Positions 16,147 to 24,956 of a DNA stretch of 64,000 nucleotides are shown one piece after another. Source of the stretch: Bin5 sp965218625 (lineage in GTDB: Bacteria; Chloroflexota; Anaerolineae; Caldilineales; Caldilineaceae); contig CBDCLG010000003.1 in assembly GCA_965218625.1 (NCBI GenBank), positions 1-64,000 of the forward strand, in the 5' to 3' direction. Below the pieces are notes generated by a model that worked only from the letters and a program-made list of their open reading frames with translations, had not been told where the DNA came from and did not search any database. A program made the position numbers and the translations under genes. Position 1 is the stretch's first letter; every line of letters begins with the position of its first letter.

Positions 16147-19100
16147 ATGTTGAGAATCAAGCGAGTACAGATCAAAGGCTTCAAGACGTTCGCACACCCG
16201 GCGGAGCTCGTCTTCGACAACGGCATGACCGCAATCGTCGGGCCGAACGGATGCGGCAAGAGCAACGTCGCTGACGCGGTGCGCTGGTGCCTGGGCGAGC
16301 AAAGTTTCGGCTTGCTGCGCTCGCGCAAAACGGTCGACGTTATCTTCTCCGGCAGCGACAGACGCCCGCGGCTGGGCATGGCTTCGGTCAGCCTCGTGTT
16401 GGACAACAGCGACGGCGAGCTCAACATCGACTTCAGCGAGGTGGAGATCACCCGCCGCGCCTACCGTGACGGCGACAACGAGTATCTGCTGAACGGCCAG
16501 CGCGTTCGCCTGCAGGACATAACACAGCTTCTGGCGCCGAGCGGCCTCGGCAATCGCGCCTATGTCGTGATCGGCCAGGGCCTGATCGACCGCGTCCTGA
16601 GTCTCAAACCGGAGGACCGGCGGACCCTGTTTGAAGAGGCCGCCGGCATTACCGGCTATCAACAGAAGAGGGCCGTCGCCTTGCGAAGGTTGGATGCAAC
16701 GCAGCAGAACCTCGAACGCGTCTACGACATCATCACCGAGCTTGCGCCCCAGCTCAACTACCTGAAGCGCCAGGCCGAACGAGCGCGTGAGCGCAGCCAG
16801 GTCGAACAGGACCTGAAGGGCCTTCTGCATACATGGCACGGTTACCAGTGGCATCGCGCGATCGACAGACTCAATGAAGCACGGCAAAAAGCGGAGGTCG
16901 ATCAGCGCTCCGCCCGGTTGCGGCGCGACCGGTTGAACTCGATACGCGAGAACATCGATTCGCTGCGGGCCCGTCACGCCGGTCTACGGAGCAGAGTGGA
17001 TGAACAGGCGAAGGTCGTCGGCAGCCGCCGCCAGCAGGTGGAGGAGGTGGGTCGGCGCCTGGCGGTAAGCGAAGAACGCCACCGCCAGCTTGTCGCGAGG
17101 CGCGATGAACTTGCGTTGGAATGCGCCGAGTTGAAGGCCGAACGCGAAACCGGTCAAATACGCCTTGCATCTCTGCGCTCCGCGTTCGAAGAGGCCGAAC
17201 CCCAATACCACCGCGCCCAGCGCGCCGTCGAGCAGATGCAGGGCCGCCTCGTCGAACAGCAGAAGGAGCAGCAGCTACGCGAGCAGCGCCGGCGCGCGGC
17301 TGAGGCGGCGCTCAACCGCGTTGAGAGACGGATTGCCGAACGGCAAAGCATGTTGCAGCAGCTGGAGGATAGGCTGTCCGCCGGCGAGGCGGCGCTCGTC
17401 CGGTTGAGGACAGAGCTTCAGACTCGACGCCAGGATGCCGGGCGGGCAGAAGCCGCGCTGAGCAATCAGGAGTCGGACACTGCCGGGCTCGACGCGCGGC
17501 TCAGCCAGAACCAGACCCAGGCCGCCGCCCAGGCGGCGTCGATTTCTGCCCTGGAGACGGCGCTGCGCGAAGGTGAGGAAATCCACCGGCAGGCGGCAAG
17601 AAACGCAGACCGAATTCAGACCCGTCTTGAACTGTTGCAGCGCCTTCGCAGCGAGAGCGCCGGCTACGCCAGCGGCGTACGCGCCGTTTTGCAGGAATCG
17701 CGTAGCGGCGCAATGACCGGCATTCTCGGCACAGTGGCTTCCCAGCTCAAAGTCGAGCCCAGGCTGGAACGGGCGATCGAAGCCGCTCTCGGTGGGGCAT
17801 TGCAGAACCTGGTCGTAAGCTCCTGGCGCGATGCGCACGGCGCAATTGAATTCCTGAAGCGTTCCCGGTCAGGACGCGCCACTTTCCTGCCTTTGGACCG
17901 GCTGCGCTCGGACAGACCGATTCCTGCCCCTGACATGGACGGCATCGCAGGCAACGCGGCTGAGCTCGTTCGGTACAACGATGAAGTGGGATTGGCCGTC
18001 AGGCAGCTCCTGCAACGCGTCTGGGTCGCCGACGACCTGACAGCTGCCCGACGGGCCCTCGACGCGCATCGCAATGGACACTCAGGCGCCGGTCGAAATG
18101 GACGCAGGGCAGCCAACCTGCCGCTGCCGACCGTCGTCACGGTGGACGGCGAGATCATACGTCCCAGCGGCGCGGTCACCGGCGGCGAAAGCGAGTCAGG
18201 GCCGCCCGCCTCGTTGCTGGCCAGAGAGCGTGAGGCGCGGGAGCTGCCGGCACAACTTGCGGGCGCACGCGAGGAGGCCAAGCTGACCGCCGATCGAGTA
18301 CAGTCGCTGCGCGTGCAGCTCGATGGCGAAAAGCGTGCGATGCTTGCACTTGAGGAAGGCCAAAAGAGGCTCCGCCAGATGGCGCAAGAACGGCGGTCCT
18401 CCACGGAGCAGGCCCGGCTGGAGGCAGCTCAGGCGCGGCAGGCGGTTGGGTGGCACAAGCAGATGCTCGATGAGTCTGGTAAGGAGCTGGGCGAACTCAA
18501 GCCGCAGCAAGAGGCGTTGCGAAATCAGCTGGAGATGGCAGTCGCGGAACGACAAATCGCCGCGGAACAGGTCGGCCTTGCCGAAAAGGCAGCGACGCAG
18601 GCCCGCCCAGAGGAGCTGTTCGGCCAGCTGGCCGACCTGCGAGCCGCGGCCGCGGCCGCCGAGACACAGTTGAACAGCAAACGTGCCCTAATCGACGACC
18701 AGCGCAGAAATCTGCAGCAGCTCGACAGCCAATCCCAGGCCAAGCTTCAGCGCCTGGAGAGTTTGCAGGAGGAGACCGGGCGCCTGCGCGACCAAATCCA
18801 CGAAGTTTCGGCCCGCGAAGGCACGCTTCGCAGCCAATTGGCAGAACTCGAAGGCGCGCTGGGTCCGTGGGAGTCGGAGCTGCGACTTCTCGAGAAGGAA
18901 CAGGAGCAGGAGGAAAGTGAAGAACGGGGGATGCAGCAGTCGCTGGTTGAGATCGAAGCCGCCTGGAACAGTTCGCGTCTTGCCCTGCAACGCGCGGAAG
19001 ACAGAATGGACAGCCTGCGCCGCGAAATCCGCCAGGACTTCGGATTGGCCGAGATGGAAGAGGTGCACGGCCTGGCCTATCAGCCGCCGCTGCCCTGGCA

Positions 19101-19842
19101 TGCCCTCGTAGCCCAGCTCCCCGTCGTTCAGCAGCTTCCCGCAAACCTCAGAGGAGAGGTCAAAGAGACTCGCGCCCGCCTGCAGCGCCTGAGCAATGTG
19201 AACCCCGAGGCGCCGCAGGAGTACGAAAAGGCGGCGGACCGTTTCGGGTTTCTCCAAACGCAGTCGAAAGATCTCGAAGAGGCGGCCCGCGACCTGAGGA
19301 AGATCATCGGCGAGTTGGATACGCGGATGGAGAGCGCTTTGCGGAGCACCTACGACGCCGTGGCCAAAGAGTTCACCCGGTTCTTCAAGCTGCTTCTGCC
19401 GGGGGGTCGGGCCGAGCTCAAAGTCACGGACCCGGAGGACATGCTGAACACAGGCATAGAGATCTTCGCCCGCCCTCCGGGCAAGCGCCCCCAGAGTCTT
19501 GACCTGCTTTCCGGGGGCGAACGTTCGCTGACGGCCGGCGCCCTCATCTTCGCCATTCTACGCGTCAGCCCGACGCCATTCTGCATTCTCGATGAAGTCG
19601 ACGCCACGCTCGACGAGGCAAACGTGGACAGATTCCGTGACGCGTTGGAATCTTTGAGCGAGCAGACGCAATTCATCGTTATCACCCACAATCGCCGCAC
19701 GCTCGAGGGCGCAAACTGCATCTACGGCATCACGATGGGCGACGACGGCGTCAGTCGCGTCATAAGTCTGCAGCTGGATGGCGATGACATGACAGAGGTC
19801 GCCGAAGATACCTTGCAACCTGCTGCGGCAGTTGCGCTTTAG
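16147..19842 (+). CDS. smc: chromosome segregation protein SMC
   Basis: Full-length bacterial SMC of 1231 residues, the ATPase core of condensin that compacts and segregates the chromosome. Domains in order: N-terminal ATPase half with Walker A GPNGCGKSN (about 32-40) and the Q-loop-like LGEQS; coiled coil (about 170-500); hinge (about 500-670; GILGTVASQLKVEPRLERAIE and a later GGESESG typical of hinge ends); returning coiled coil (about 670-1020); C-terminal half with signature LLSGGERSLTA (about 1119) and Walker B FCILDEVDATLD (about 1141). ATG chosen because it opens MLRIKRVQIKGFKTF, the usual start. The scpA/scpB partners are not adjacent. Confidence 0.98.
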   Translation: MLRIKRVQIKGFKTFAHPAELVFDNGMTAIVGPNGCGKSNVADAVRWCLGEQSFGLLRSRKTVDVIFSGSDRRPRLGMASVSLVLDNSDGELNIDFSEVEITRRAYRDGDNEYLLNGQRVRLQDITQLLAPSGLGNRAYVVIGQGLIDRVLSLKPEDRRTLFEEAAGITGYQQKRAVALRRLDATQQNLERVYDIITELAPQLNYLKRQAERARERSQVEQDLKGLLHTWHGYQWHRAIDRLNEARQKAEVDQRSARLRRDRLNSIRENIDSLRARHAGLRSRVDEQAKVVGSRRQQVEEVGRRLAVSEERHRQLVARRDELALECAELKAERETGQIRLASLRSAFEEAEPQYHRAQRAVEQMQGRLVEQQKEQQLREQRRRAAEAALNRVERRIAERQSMLQQLEDRLSAGEAALVRLRTELQTRRQDAGRAEAALSNQESDTAGLDARLSQNQTQAAAQAASISALETALREGEEIHRQAARNADRIQTRLELLQRLRSESAGYASGVRAVLQESRSGAMTGILGTVASQLKVEPRLERAIEAALGGALQNLVVSSWRDAHGAIEFLKRSRSGRATFLPLDRLRSDRPIPAPDMDGIAGNAAELVRYNDEVGLAVRQLLQRVWVADDLTAARRALDAHRNGHSGAGRNGRRAANLPLPTVVTVDGEIIRPSGAVTGGESESGPPASLLAREREARELPAQLAGAREEAKLTADRVQSLRVQLDGEKRAMLALEEGQKRLRQMAQERRSSTEQARLEAAQARQAVGWHKQMLDESGKELGELKPQQEALRNQLEMAVAERQIAAEQVGLAEKAATQARPEELFGQLADLRAAAAAAETQLNSKRALIDDQRRNLQQLDSQSQAKLQRLESLQEETGRLRDQIHEVSAREGTLRSQLAELEGALGPWESELRLLEKEQEQEESEERGMQQSLVEIEAAWNSSRLALQRAEDRMDSLRREIRQDFGLAEMEEVHGLAYQPPLPWHALVAQLPVVQQLPANLRGEVKETRARLQRLSNVNPEAPQEYEKAADRFGFLQTQSKDLEEAARDLRKIIGELDTRMESALRSTYDAVAKEFTRFFKLLLPGGRAELKVTDPEDMLNTGIEIFARPPGKRPQSLDLLSGGERSLTAGALIFAILRVSPTPFCILDEVDATLDEANVDRFRDALESLSEQTQFIVITHNRRTLEGANCIYGITMGDDGVSRVISLQLDGDDMTEVAEDTLQPAAAVAL

Positions 19843-19956
19843 GCCGGATGGAAGCGGCGCCAGCAGCTCGTCCTGCGTGCCTCGCCGCGGCAGGCTCGAA
19901 GCGTTCTTTCGTAGACGCGAGACGCCTTTTTGGGCGCGCGTCATATGCCCCGGTTC

Positions 19957-19984
19957 TTGCCTGCCGAAAGGGAAGCAGTATAAT
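19957..19984 (+). promoter_or_regulatory. sigma-70-type promoter of the DUF4399 gene
   Basis: TTGCCT (19957-19962), 16-base spacer, TATAAT (19979-19984). It would start a transcript near 19991, leaving a leader of about 80 bases to the ATG at 20074. Confidence 0.6.
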
Positions 19985-20073
19985 TCTATCGAATATTTTC
20001 AGCTGGACTGGGGTCGCGTAAAGGCCGGCACAGGCTTCTCGCCGCCAGACAGCAACGCATACGGAGCGATTCG

Positions 20074-22776
20074 ATGGACAGAGTGCACCCTCTGATCAAA
20101 GTCGGCGGCCCAATTTTGGGCTTGCTTATCCTGATCTATGTCATAAACGCCGGCGTGGACACCTTCAGGGCCAACCTGAAGGCGGCCAGAGATGCCGAAC
20201 GCGAAGCGACGCTGGCCGCAGCGGAAGCCAGTGAGGACCAGGAGGCGGCCGTCGAGACCGACTCTGAGACGCCAACCAGCGAGTCTGCGCCTTCCGAATC
20301 GGTAGCGGCGCCCGAAGAGGTCGAGGAACCTGTCGTCTTCTTCCGCCAACCGACCACCAACGCCATCGTGCCGCCCACTTTCACAGTCAAGATGGGGGCT
20401 GAGGGCCTGACGGTTGAACCTACAGGCGAAGTCAGGGCAGGCGCAGGACATTTCCATATCCTCGTCGATACCGAGTTCATTCCGGCAGGGTCTGTCGTTC
20501 CGGCAGATGAGCAGCATCTTCACTATGGCGACGGCGCCCTCGAGGCCGAACTGTCGCTATCGCCCGGTGAGCATACGCTCTATCTGCAGTTCACAGACGG
20601 CGCCCACACTGCTCTTGAGGGCGACCAGTATCGCGACACGATTATCGTCTTTGTAGAGGAGGACGCTGCTGCCCGGTCGGTCGCCTTCTTTGAGCCACTG
20701 GACGGCGCAACCGTCTCCTCGCCGGTCCAGGTTGTTGTGGCCGCGACCGGACTGGTCGTCGAACCATCCGGCGAACTGAATGAGGACGCAGGGCACTTCC
20801 ATATTCTGGTAGATACACCATTTGTCGACGCCGGCGTGGTCATCCCCACCGACGAACAGCATCTCCACTACGGCAAGGGTCAGACGACGGCCTCCGTCGA
20901 ACTTCCGGCGGGCGAACACACGCTGCGGCTGCAGTTCGCCGACGGCGCGCACACGGCGCTCGAAGGCGATGCCTATCGAGACACAATTACCGTTATCGTC
21001 GAGGAGGGCGCGCAGGCCCCCTCGGTGCGCTTCGCCGGACCAGACGACGGCGCCGCCGTCTCCTCTCCCTTCGAGGTGACGATGGCGGCGACCGGCCTCA
21101 TCGTCGAGCCGTCCGGCGACATAAACGAAGGAGCCGGACACTTCCATGTTCTGGTCGATACACCATTCGTCGCCGCCGGCGTGGTCATCCCCACCGATGA
21201 ACAGCACCTCCACTACGGCAAGGGGCAGACGACCGCGACCCTCGAACTCCCTCCGGGCGTACACACGCTGCGACTGCAGTTTGCCGACGGCGCGCACACG
21301 GCGCTCGAAGGCGATGCCTACCGAGACACAATTACCGTTATCGTCGAGGAGGGCGCGCAAGCCCCATCGGTGCGCTTTGCCGGGCCAGACGACGGCGCCG
21401 CCGTCTCCACCACATTCGAGGTGACGATGGCGGCGACCGGCCTCATCGTAGAGCCGTCCGGCGAGATCAACGAGGGAGCCGGACACTTCCATATTCTGGT
21501 AGATACACCCTTCGTTGACGCCGGCGTGGTCATCCCCACCGATGAACAGCACCTCCACTACGGCAAGGGTCAGACGACCGCGACCCTCGAACTTCCGGCG
21601 GGCGAACACACGCTGCGACTGCAGTTCGCCGACGGCGCACACAAGGCGCTCGAAGGCGATGCCTATCGAGACACCATCACCGTTATCGTCGGGGAGGGCG
21701 GGCAAGCCCCGTCGGTGCGCTTTGCAGAACCTGCCGACGGCGCCGCCGTCTCCACCACATTCGAGGTGACGATGGCGGCGACCGGCCTCATCGTAGAGCC
21801 GTCCGGCGAGATCAACGAGGGAGCCGGACACTTCCACATTCTTGTCGATACGCCATTCGTCGAAGCAGGAGAAGTCATCCCCACCGACGAACAGCACCTC
21901 CACTACGGCAAGGGTCAGACGACCGCGACCCTCGAACTTCCGGCGGGCGAACACACGCTGCGACTGCAGTTCGCCGACGGCGCACACATCGCGCTCGAAG
22001 GCGATGCCTATCGGGACACAATTACCGTTATTGTCGAGGAAGGCGCGCAAAATCCCTCGGTGCGCTTTGCAGAGCCTGCCGACGGCGCCACCGTCTCCAC
22101 CACTTTCGAGGTGACGATGGAGGCGACAGGCCTCATAGTCGAGCCGTCCGGCGAGATTAACGAAGGGGCGGGACACTTCCACATTCTTGTCGATGTACCA
22201 TTCGTCGAAGCAGGAGAGGTCATCCCCACCGATGAACAGCACCTCCACTTCGGCAAAGGGCAGACGACCGCGACCCTCGAACTTCCGCCGGGCGAACACA
22301 CGCTGCGGCTGCAGTTCGCCGACGGCGCACACATCGCGCTCGAAGGCGATGCCTACCGGCATGATATTGTCATCGTCGTGTCGGCAGAAGACGGAGATCC
22401 TGAAGGTGGAGAGCCTGAAGACGATCAGTCGTCACTCGACCCGTTGCCCCCGGCGACAAGGGACCTCGCCATTGCCGTCATGACCGAGACCGGCTGTAAC
22501 AGCTGTCACGTGACGCCTGGATTGCCCGATTTTGGCGGCGGGATGCTCGGCCCCGATCAGACTCTTATGGGGGATGTGGCGGCCACCCGCCGGGAGGGAT
22601 ATACGGCGGAAGAGTACATCCGCGAATCGATCGTGGACCCGGGCGCGTTCGTCGTAGAGGAGTGTCCCCTGGGCCAGTGCCTCGAGGTGATGCCGCAGAA
22701 CTACGGTGACCTCTTTACTGAAGAGGAGTTGGATGCGGTCGTTGCCTACCTGGTGAGCCTTAAGGCCGAGCAGTAG
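20074..22776 (+). CDS. membrane-anchored protein with six DUF4399 domains and a C-terminal cytochrome c domain
   Basis: 900 residues. One N-terminal span (about 8-27, LIKVGGPILGLLILIYVINA) anchors it with the rest outside. An acidic Ser/Glu/Pro linker follows (about 45-85). Then six copies of a ~115-residue DUF4399 unit, each with the motif order GHFHILVD, TDEQHLHYG, GEHTLRLQ and DGAH, so about six His per unit. Repeats 3-6 are nearly identical; repeat 1 is the most divergent. A short acidic linker (SAEDGDPEGG) leads to a c-type heme domain: CNSCH (CxxCH) about residue 810, and a later VMPQNYGDLF with Met as likely sixth ligand, ending DAVVAYLVSL, typical of class I cytochromes. Inference: an extracytoplasmic redox and metal-binding surface protein. 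DUF4399 has no known function. Confidence 0.92.
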   Translation: MDRVHPLIKVGGPILGLLILIYVINAGVDTFRANLKAARDAEREATLAAAEASEDQEAAVETDSETPTSESAPSESVAAPEEVEEPVVFFRQPTTNAIVPPTFTVKMGAEGLTVEPTGEVRAGAGHFHILVDTEFIPAGSVVPADEQHLHYGDGALEAELSLSPGEHTLYLQFTDGAHTALEGDQYRDTIIVFVEEDAAARSVAFFEPLDGATVSSPVQVVVAATGLVVEPSGELNEDAGHFHILVDTPFVDAGVVIPTDEQHLHYGKGQTTASVELPAGEHTLRLQFADGAHTALEGDAYRDTITVIVEEGAQAPSVRFAGPDDGAAVSSPFEVTMAATGLIVEPSGDINEGAGHFHVLVDTPFVAAGVVIPTDEQHLHYGKGQTTATLELPPGVHTLRLQFADGAHTALEGDAYRDTITVIVEEGAQAPSVRFAGPDDGAAVSTTFEVTMAATGLIVEPSGEINEGAGHFHILVDTPFVDAGVVIPTDEQHLHYGKGQTTATLELPAGEHTLRLQFADGAHKALEGDAYRDTITVIVGEGGQAPSVRFAEPADGAAVSTTFEVTMAATGLIVEPSGEINEGAGHFHILVDTPFVEAGEVIPTDEQHLHYGKGQTTATLELPAGEHTLRLQFADGAHIALEGDAYRDTITVIVEEGAQNPSVRFAEPADGATVSTTFEVTMEATGLIVEPSGEINEGAGHFHILVDVPFVEAGEVIPTDEQHLHFGKGQTTATLELPPGEHTLRLQFADGAHIALEGDAYRHDIVIVVSAEDGDPEGGEPEDDQSSLDPLPPATRDLAIAVMTETGCNSCHVTPGLPDFGGGMLGPDQTLMGDVAATRREGYTAEEYIRESIVDPGAFVVEECPLGQCLEVMPQNYGDLFTEEELDAVVAYLVSLKAEQ
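20332..22385 (+). repeat. six tandem 345-bp coding repeats (DUF4399 units)
   Basis: The units start near 20332, 20671, 21016, 21361, 21706 and 22051, with a period of 345 bases (115 codons) from the second unit on. Long stretches are base-identical between units 3-6, including third codon positions, which points to recent expansion or gene conversion. Confidence 0.92.
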
Positions 22777-22809
22777 CCCCAAGAACCCCCGGATAAACTT
22801 CCCTGGTGG

Positions 22810-22840
22810 AAAAAAATCCCGGCACCGCAAAGGTGCCGGG
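22810..22840 (-). terminator. rho-independent terminator for the small membrane protein gene
   Basis: Perfect 9-bp stem CCCGGCACC/GGTGCCGGG (22818-22826, 22832-22840), 5-base loop, followed on the minus strand by seven T (22810-22816). On the plus strand no T-run follows, so it serves the minus-strand gene at 22879-23103; it may also block read-through the other way. Confidence 0.85.
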
Positions 22841-22878
22841 AGCATGAGAACACGTTAGATTGTGGCGTCTGCGACCAA

Positions 22879-23103
22879 TCATCCCGCCATGATGGCGAGG
22901 AAAAGTACCCAGAGGAAACTAATCGAGCTGACGATGCTTACCGCCATGGCCAAGTAGAATCTCGGGCCGAAGTGCTGACGGAGACGGCGAATGGGCTGCC
23001 ATTTTACCGGCAGAAACTTTCGTGCCTTGACCGGCAGCAACGAACCGGTGTGGCCTGCCGACCTCTTGGGAGAATATCGCGGTACTGCGGCTTCGAAGGT
23101 CAT
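22879..23103 (-). CDS. small single-span membrane protein
   Basis: 74 residues from the ATG at 23103, chosen over an upstream ATG at 23133 because AGAGGAG lies 8 bases before it. The N-terminal 40 residues are basic (RYSPKRSAG, KARKFLPVKWQPIRRLRQHF) and the C-terminal 25 form one membrane span (YLAMAVSIVSSISFLWVLFL). The basic face suggests the N terminus stays in the cytoplasm. No family recognised. It ends 37 bases before a strong terminator and is convergent with the DUF4399-cytochrome gene. Confidence 0.65.
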   Translation of the reverse strand: MTFEAAVPRYSPKRSAGHTGSLLPVKARKFLPVKWQPIRRLRQHFGPRFYLAMAVSIVSSISFLWVLFLAIMAG

Positions 23104-23338
23104 GGTTGCGCTCCTCTCTTGGTGTGCCTCCATCTGACCTGCTGAACTATGACCTATTATACAAGGAATGGTTCCGTTTGTCTATACGCTTTCTTACCAC
23201 ATCAGCATGAAGCGTGCAAATTGGCATTTGGGCTCGCTTGACCGCCGAGATCATGTCCTGCCTGCGTCCGGTATGGGCCAACCTTACGCCCTGGGACTTA
23301 CACACCTTTCGGACCTGTTCCGATCTGCGGCTGTTGCC

Positions 23339-23650
23339 TCATAGCGGCCACAGGTCCTCTTCTTCCGACAGGTCGTCTTCCTCGTCGGCGAACTCGGGAT
23401 CGCCGTCGTCAAGACTGTATCGACTCTCGTCCATGTCGTCTTCGAAAATCGACTCCTCGTCGACCCAGTCCAGGTCCCGCTCGTCTTCGTCGTCCTCAGC
23501 TTCGCCCGCGGCCGGCTCCTCTTCGGCCAGTTCCATTTCATCAAAGGTCATACATGACAGCGACAGCGGATCCAACTCAATTTCGTCGGCGTCGCACCAA
23601 CCATTGAGCCAGAAACTGCAGCGCTTCTGAGGGCAACGAACCCGAATCAT
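23339..23650 (-). CDS. small four-Cys protein with a long acidic tail
   Basis: 103 residues from the ATG at 23650, which has an AAGGA site upstream; an upstream ATG at 23719 is possible but lacks one. N-terminal module RVRCPQKRCSFWLNGWC then SLSC (Cys at about 6, 11, 19 and 32 of this start) looks like a small zinc-binding knuckle. From about residue 35 on, the chain is almost only D, E, S, L, including DEDERDLDWVDEES and a C-terminal EEEDLWPL. Acidic tails of this kind often mediate binding to basic partners such as ribosomal or DNA-binding proteins; no function is known here. Confidence 0.7.
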   Translation of the reverse strand: MIRVRCPQKRCSFWLNGWCDADEIELDPLSLSCMTFDEMELAEEEPAAGEAEDDEDERDLDWVDEESIFEDDMDESRYSLDDGDPEFADEEDDLSEEEDLWPL

Positions 23651-24086
23651 TCGTTTCCTTATCAGGTGACAAACCAGTTGGGCGCCGCATTGCCCGGAAT
23701 GGCAGGCAGCGACGCCCAATATCAGCCTCTGAGTGCTCTTGAGTATAGCAACTTATTCCGCATCGTCAACCGTTTTAGTAATTTTATTACATTTCTGTAA
23801 GACTTTCCGATTTTGGTAGTCGTAGCTCCCGCTTTCGCAAGGAAGCCAACGGCCGGACAATACAAGCCGGGCGACGCGTTCTCCCCGGGGGAGTGGCCCG
23901 AGACGATCCGAGGGGGAACTCGTTGCCGTTGAGATTATGGCAGGACTTACAGCGCCATCCATGCCGGCGCCCGCCATGCGGCGCACCGAATCCTCTGGCC
24001 GATTCCTGCGTACCATATTTTAGTGAGCTTTGTTGTCCAGCTGAAGCGCAGTTGCGGCTCCAGCCCACCAAGTTAAGGCGCCGACT
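23651..24086. other. gene-less stretch
   Basis: No supported gene on either strand. Contains the divergent leaders of the four-Cys acidic protein (minus) and the YccF gene (plus). An 87-residue minus-strand frame (23753-24016) has no family features and I do not accept it. Confidence 0.4.
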
Positions 24087-24455
24087 ATGAGTACATTGGG
24101 TAATGTTGTCTGGCTGGTCTTCGGAGGTCTGCTTGCCGCCTTGGGCTATATCATCGGCGGCCTGCTTCTATGCCTGACGATTGTGGGCTTTCCATTCGGC
24201 CTGCAGTCGATGAAAATTGGCGTTGCTACCCTGGCCCCGTTTGGCAAGGAGGTCGTAGAGGCCAGGGAGGCAAACAGCACGCTTCGCATCATATTCAACA
24301 TCCTCTGGCTAGTCCTGTTCGGCTGGGAGATTGCGCTGGCCCATCTTTTCTCGGCGCTGCTGCTGACGATCACTATTCTGGGCATCCCCTTCGCCAAACA
24401 GCACATCAAACTGATCCCTCTGTCCCTATTCCCATTCGGGAGAGACCTGAGCTAA
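24087..24455 (+). CDS. YccF family inner-membrane protein
   Basis: 122 residues with four hydrophobic segments arranged as two similar halves: each half ends in a G-x-P-F motif (IVGFPFGLQSMKI near 32-44 and ILGIPFAKQHIKL near 97-109) followed by SLFPFGR or TLAPFGK. This internal duplication and the PFG motifs are characteristic of YccF/DUF307 proteins, whose function is not established. Full length. The ATG follows directly on GACT with no obvious strong ribosome site. The Mrp operon starts about 500 bases downstream on the same strand. Confidence 0.9.
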   Translation: MSTLGNVVWLVFGGLLAALGYIIGGLLLCLTIVGFPFGLQSMKIGVATLAPFGKEVVEAREANSTLRIIFNILWLVLFGWEIALAHLFSALLLTITILGIPFAKQHIKLIPLSLFPFGRDLS

Positions 24456-24956
24456 GCCGTCCGGTTCCCTGTCTGGCCAGAGCCAGGCACAGTTTGCAGC
24501 CTCCCACCGCGTCTGCACATTCCTCTTTTTGGGCCCCGGCAATAACAGCCGTTCAACCGCGCTGCTCCCACCGGCGTGTCCCGACACCCTCCCCACCAAA
24601 GTTAGGGGAGCGCAAGCAGATGTGGTAAAAGTGACACAGAAATGCCTTTTTCCGGTATTTGCAACAGTCCCTTTGAGGTTTTGCGGGCCGAGGTCTCCCG
24701 CTTACGAATGTGCTTCTCTCTCCAGCGCTGTACCGCGATTTAGAGTCGGAATCTGTCCTGGACAAACTCCTCCCTGCGCGCGACGCCCTCTGCCCTGAAC
24801 ATCTGACCGGAACGTCGATCGTTTTGGGGCAGCTGCCGCGTTCGGATTCCAGCGGAACCTCGAGCAAGAGCCCTTTCAACCCGCCTAGCATCCGCTTCTT
24901 GTCCATCCGGCCTGCAGCGGCACACAGGCGAGGAAAGCAGGTGAAGTGAAAAGGAA
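24456..24956. other. gene-less stretch of about 500 bases
   Basis: No supported gene on either strand; a 117-residue minus-strand frame is a shadow without family features. No terminator or clear promoter seen. This is the only place for the Mrp operon promoter. Confidence 0.4.

Noticed and set aside
20557..22362. 601-residue open frame on the minus strand opposite the DUF4399 repeats
   Set aside because: It is a long shadow of the 345-bp coding repeats; no signal or family features, and the plus frame has clear domain motifs.
23753..24016. 87-residue minus-strand frame
   Set aside because: Arg-rich with no recognisable segments and no ribosome site.
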